Below, piece by piece: positions 19,446 to 20,682 of a stretch of DNA of 20,682 nt. The position numbers were made by a program, and so were the translations under genes. Numbering within the stretch: position 1 is the first letter of the stretch; the number at the start of each line of letters is the position of its first letter. The DNA comes from Bifidobacteriaceae bacterium (GTDB lineage Bacteria; Actinomycetota; Actinomycetes; Actinomycetales; WQXJ01): contig JAISBQ010000213.1 in the NCBI GenBank assembly GCA_031266115.1, positions 1 to 20,682 of the forward strand, written 5' to 3'. The notes beneath the pieces were generated by a model. The model was not told where the DNA came from. It saw only the letters and a program-made list of their open reading frames with translations, and ran no database searches.

Positions 19446-19539
19446 CTGCCACGGTGGCTCCGGTCACGATGCTTCCCGGGCCGCCCCCTAAGCCGCCAGC
19501 GTTTGCGCAGGTCAGCCGGTCGGCGGCATCGGCACCCGT
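19446..19539. repeat. 94-bp direct repeat, right copy, upstream of the R-M operon
   Basis: This matches 16591-16684 with one mismatch. It lies about 150 bp upstream of the methyltransferase start and directly before the integrase remnant. Unlike the left copies it lacks the CCTAACCCACCGTC half of the unit, so the repeat is truncated on both sides here. Confidence 0.8.
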
Positions 19540-19600
19540 TTCCGCCCGTGTCCACAAGTGGCTTCAATTGGCGGCCCGGTCCAGTTCCAGCCAGTTGCGG

Positions 19601-19816
19601 ACACCGCCGCCCGATGCCGCCGCCCAGCTCGGGCACTCCAGCCCCACGGTCACCAGGACCCACTACATCCAAGAGGCCCGCCAGGCGCCCGACATGACCG
19701 AGGTCCTCCAGCAGCTGGCGCGACCGGCCGCGCGGTCTCCCGTCATGAGCCAGCGACCCCAGTCCATGTTAGGAACGCAACCGCCAGAGCGCGCACAGCG
19801 GACATCCGACCAGTGA
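19601..19816 (+). pseudogene. Tyrosine recombinase (integrase) C-terminal remnant
   Basis: The frame reads DAAAQLGHSSPTVTRTHYIQ and then EARQAPDMTEVLQQLA, ending in a TGA at 19814-19816. LGHSS..VT..HYI is the typical C-terminal block of actinobacterial phage/ICE integrases, with the conserved His of GH and the catalytic Tyr in THYI. Nothing resembling the Arg-containing motifs or the N-terminal domain can be read upstream; the codons before it (SSSSQLRTPPP) look degraded and run into the dispersed repeat. Only about 50 residues survive of a protein usually near 400, so it cannot be active. It records a past mobile element. Confidence 0.65.
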
Positions 19817-19821
19817 GGGAG
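19815..19821 (+). promoter_or_regulatory. Ribosome binding site GAGGGAG for ATG 19831
   Basis: GAGGGAG lies nine bases upstream of ATG 19831 and overlaps the TGA of the integrase remnant frame. It supports 19831 as the start of the DUF1016-type gene; the longer in-frame GTG 19558 falls at the edge of repeat DNA and gives nonsense-like sequence. Confidence 0.6.
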
Positions 19822-19830
19822 AATTGCATC

Positions 19831-20304
19831 ATGACAGGACCGAAGGAACTCACCGACCTTCCATCCCTGCCGACATTGCCTGCGGGCGGGGACGGCAGTC
19901 TGTTCGCCCGGGTCTCGGCGCTGATCGAGGAGGCCCGGCAGGCGGTCGCCACCTACACGAACGTCGCGCTGACTCTGACCTTCTGGCGCATCGGCCATCT
20001 GATCGACCTCGAGGTCCTCGGCCAACAGCGCGCCGACTACGGCGGGGAGGTTGTCGCCTCGCTGGGGCGAGAATTGAGCTGGACCCATTTCAAGACTCTC
20101 CTGCCTTTGAAGTCAGCCGACGCCAGGGACTACTACGCCCGCCAGGTCGCCGCCCATCATCTGAGTGTCCGCGGGTTGCAGAAGCTGATCTCGCGCAAGA
20201 CCCACTGTCCACTTTCAGCCGGGAACCACCGCGACCGGCGGTATCCCGCAGAACCCACGGCACGGCATCGTGCCTGGTCAACGCTGTGTTTCGGGACCTG
20301 CTGA
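19831..20304 (+). pseudogene. DUF1016/YhcG-type PD-(D/E)XK nuclease, N-terminal domain remnant
   Basis: The 157-codon frame from ATG 19831 contains LIEEARQAVATYTNVALTLT, FWRIGHLIDLEVLGQQRADY and GGEVVASLGREL, which is the DUF1016 N-terminal domain. In the family this is followed by a GRGFS..NL..M..FA stretch and only then by LSW(S/T)H. Here VVASLGREL runs straight into SWTHFKTLLPLKSADARDYY, so about 45-50 residues seem deleted between two similar SL-x-R-x-LS words. Homology ends at VRGLQKLISRK; the following THCPLSAGNHRDRRYP is unrelated and the nuclease domain is missing (family members are usually 330-380 residues). YhcG-type proteins are linked to defence and type I R-M loci. Probably inactive. 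The deletion is judged from memory of the family pattern. Confidence 0.7.
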
Positions 20305-20682
20305 AATCTAGTGGAATCCTTGAACTCACTTGATCATGGTGCTGGACCATTCCCTCGAAGCGCCACGCGTGATCTACCGCCGGGACGCCGCCCGTGTGAT
20401 CGCCGCCTGCCCGCAGGCGTCCTAACCCACCGTCGCAGCCACGCGGGACCCGGCCACGGTGGTTCCGGTCACGACACGTCCGATGCCGCCCCCGCGGCGG
20501 CCAGCGTTTGCGCACGTCAGCCGGTCGGCGGCATCGGCGCCTGTATCCTCCCCAGTGCCTAACCCTCAATCCACCGATGGGGTGCCGGTCTGGGCGGGTT
20601 CGGCGGTGGGGTGGGGCCGGCGGGCGTGTTGGCGGCCCCATGCGGGTCGCGGGCAGGTGGCGTCCGCCGGCCTGGGCCGGCC
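20305..20682. other. Gene-free right end
   Basis: After the broken nuclease frame there is no credible gene. From 20305 to about 20418 the sequence is unassigned and may be debris that replaced the nuclease C terminus. A dispersed repeat copy follows at about 20419-20572. The last 110 bases are GC-rich with runs of GGCGGG/GGTGGGG type and hold nothing I can name. Confidence 0.5.
20419..20572. repeat. Dispersed repeat, diverged copy
   Basis: GTCCTAACCCACCGTCGCAG, GGCCACGGTGGTTCCGGTCACGA, GCCAGCGTTTGCGCA and CAGCCGGTCGGCGGCATCGG occur in the same order and orientation as the copies near 16500-16720. The centre differs and it ends in CCCCAGTGCCTAACCC. It is older or more diverged than the 94-bp pair. 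Confidence 0.7.

Noticed and set aside
20336..20425. 29-codon frame MVLDHSLEAPRVIYRRDAAR with coding-like third positions
   Set aside because: Too short, no ribosome site, and its stop lies inside the dispersed repeat. At most the tail of a lost gene.

Overview
The window is high-GC DNA (roughly two thirds G+C by eye) with GTG and TTG starts, a DtxR/IdeR-type iron box and cell-surface repeat domains. This fits a Gram-positive actinobacterium, probably one living on a host or in a rich polymer environment; genus and species cannot be told from the sequence. There is one dominant gene, a small restriction-modification operon, and a scrappy island-like right end.

Positions 1-15819, minus strand: about three quarters of the window is a single giant surface-protein gene. 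It enters at 15819 and is still open at the left edge (over 5,200 codons seen, C terminus not in the window). From N to C terminus it holds a long-n-region signal peptide, a proline-rich stretch, five beta-helix-like glycine-rich modules of about 645 residues (the third expanded), divergent InlB/Flg_new-type repeats, and near-perfect 369-residue tandem repeats. Each tandem repeat has three Ig-like domains plus one cadherin/VCBS-like domain. All long plus-strand open frames here are codon-aligned antisense shadows.

The start of this gene is the most interesting part. The ATG with the good ribosome site (15819; AAGGAG with 7-nt spacing) is separated from the secretion-signal frame by a run of nine G residues (15709-15717). 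As sequenced, the ATG frame stops after 40 codons. One extra G (or two fewer) fuses it in frame to the signal peptide and the giant protein. About 60 bp upstream is a 19-bp near-consensus DtxR/IdeR box. The simplest reading is an iron-regulated giant adhesin with an ON/OFF slipped-strand switch, caught OFF. A one-base homopolymer sequencing error is the competing explanation.

Positions 15840-16960: no convincing gene. The stretch holds the iron box, a perfect 6+1+6 palindrome, five copies of a 16-nt motif on an exact 31-bp pitch (three direct, two inverted), and tandem copies of a dispersed repeat of about 137 bp.

Positions 16961-19299, minus strand: an overlapping pair, a C5-cytosine DNA methyltransferase followed by a PD-(D/E)XK-type restriction endonuclease. 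The operon is flanked by 94-bp direct repeats with one mismatch, taken from the same dispersed repeat family.

Positions 19300-20682: gene debris on the plus strand. There is the C-terminal tail of a tyrosine recombinase, then a DUF1016/YhcG-type nuclease remnant with a good ribosome site but an apparent internal deletion and no catalytic domain, then another dispersed-repeat copy. Integrase remnant, defence genes and repeats together suggest an eroded mobile or defence island beside the giant adhesin.
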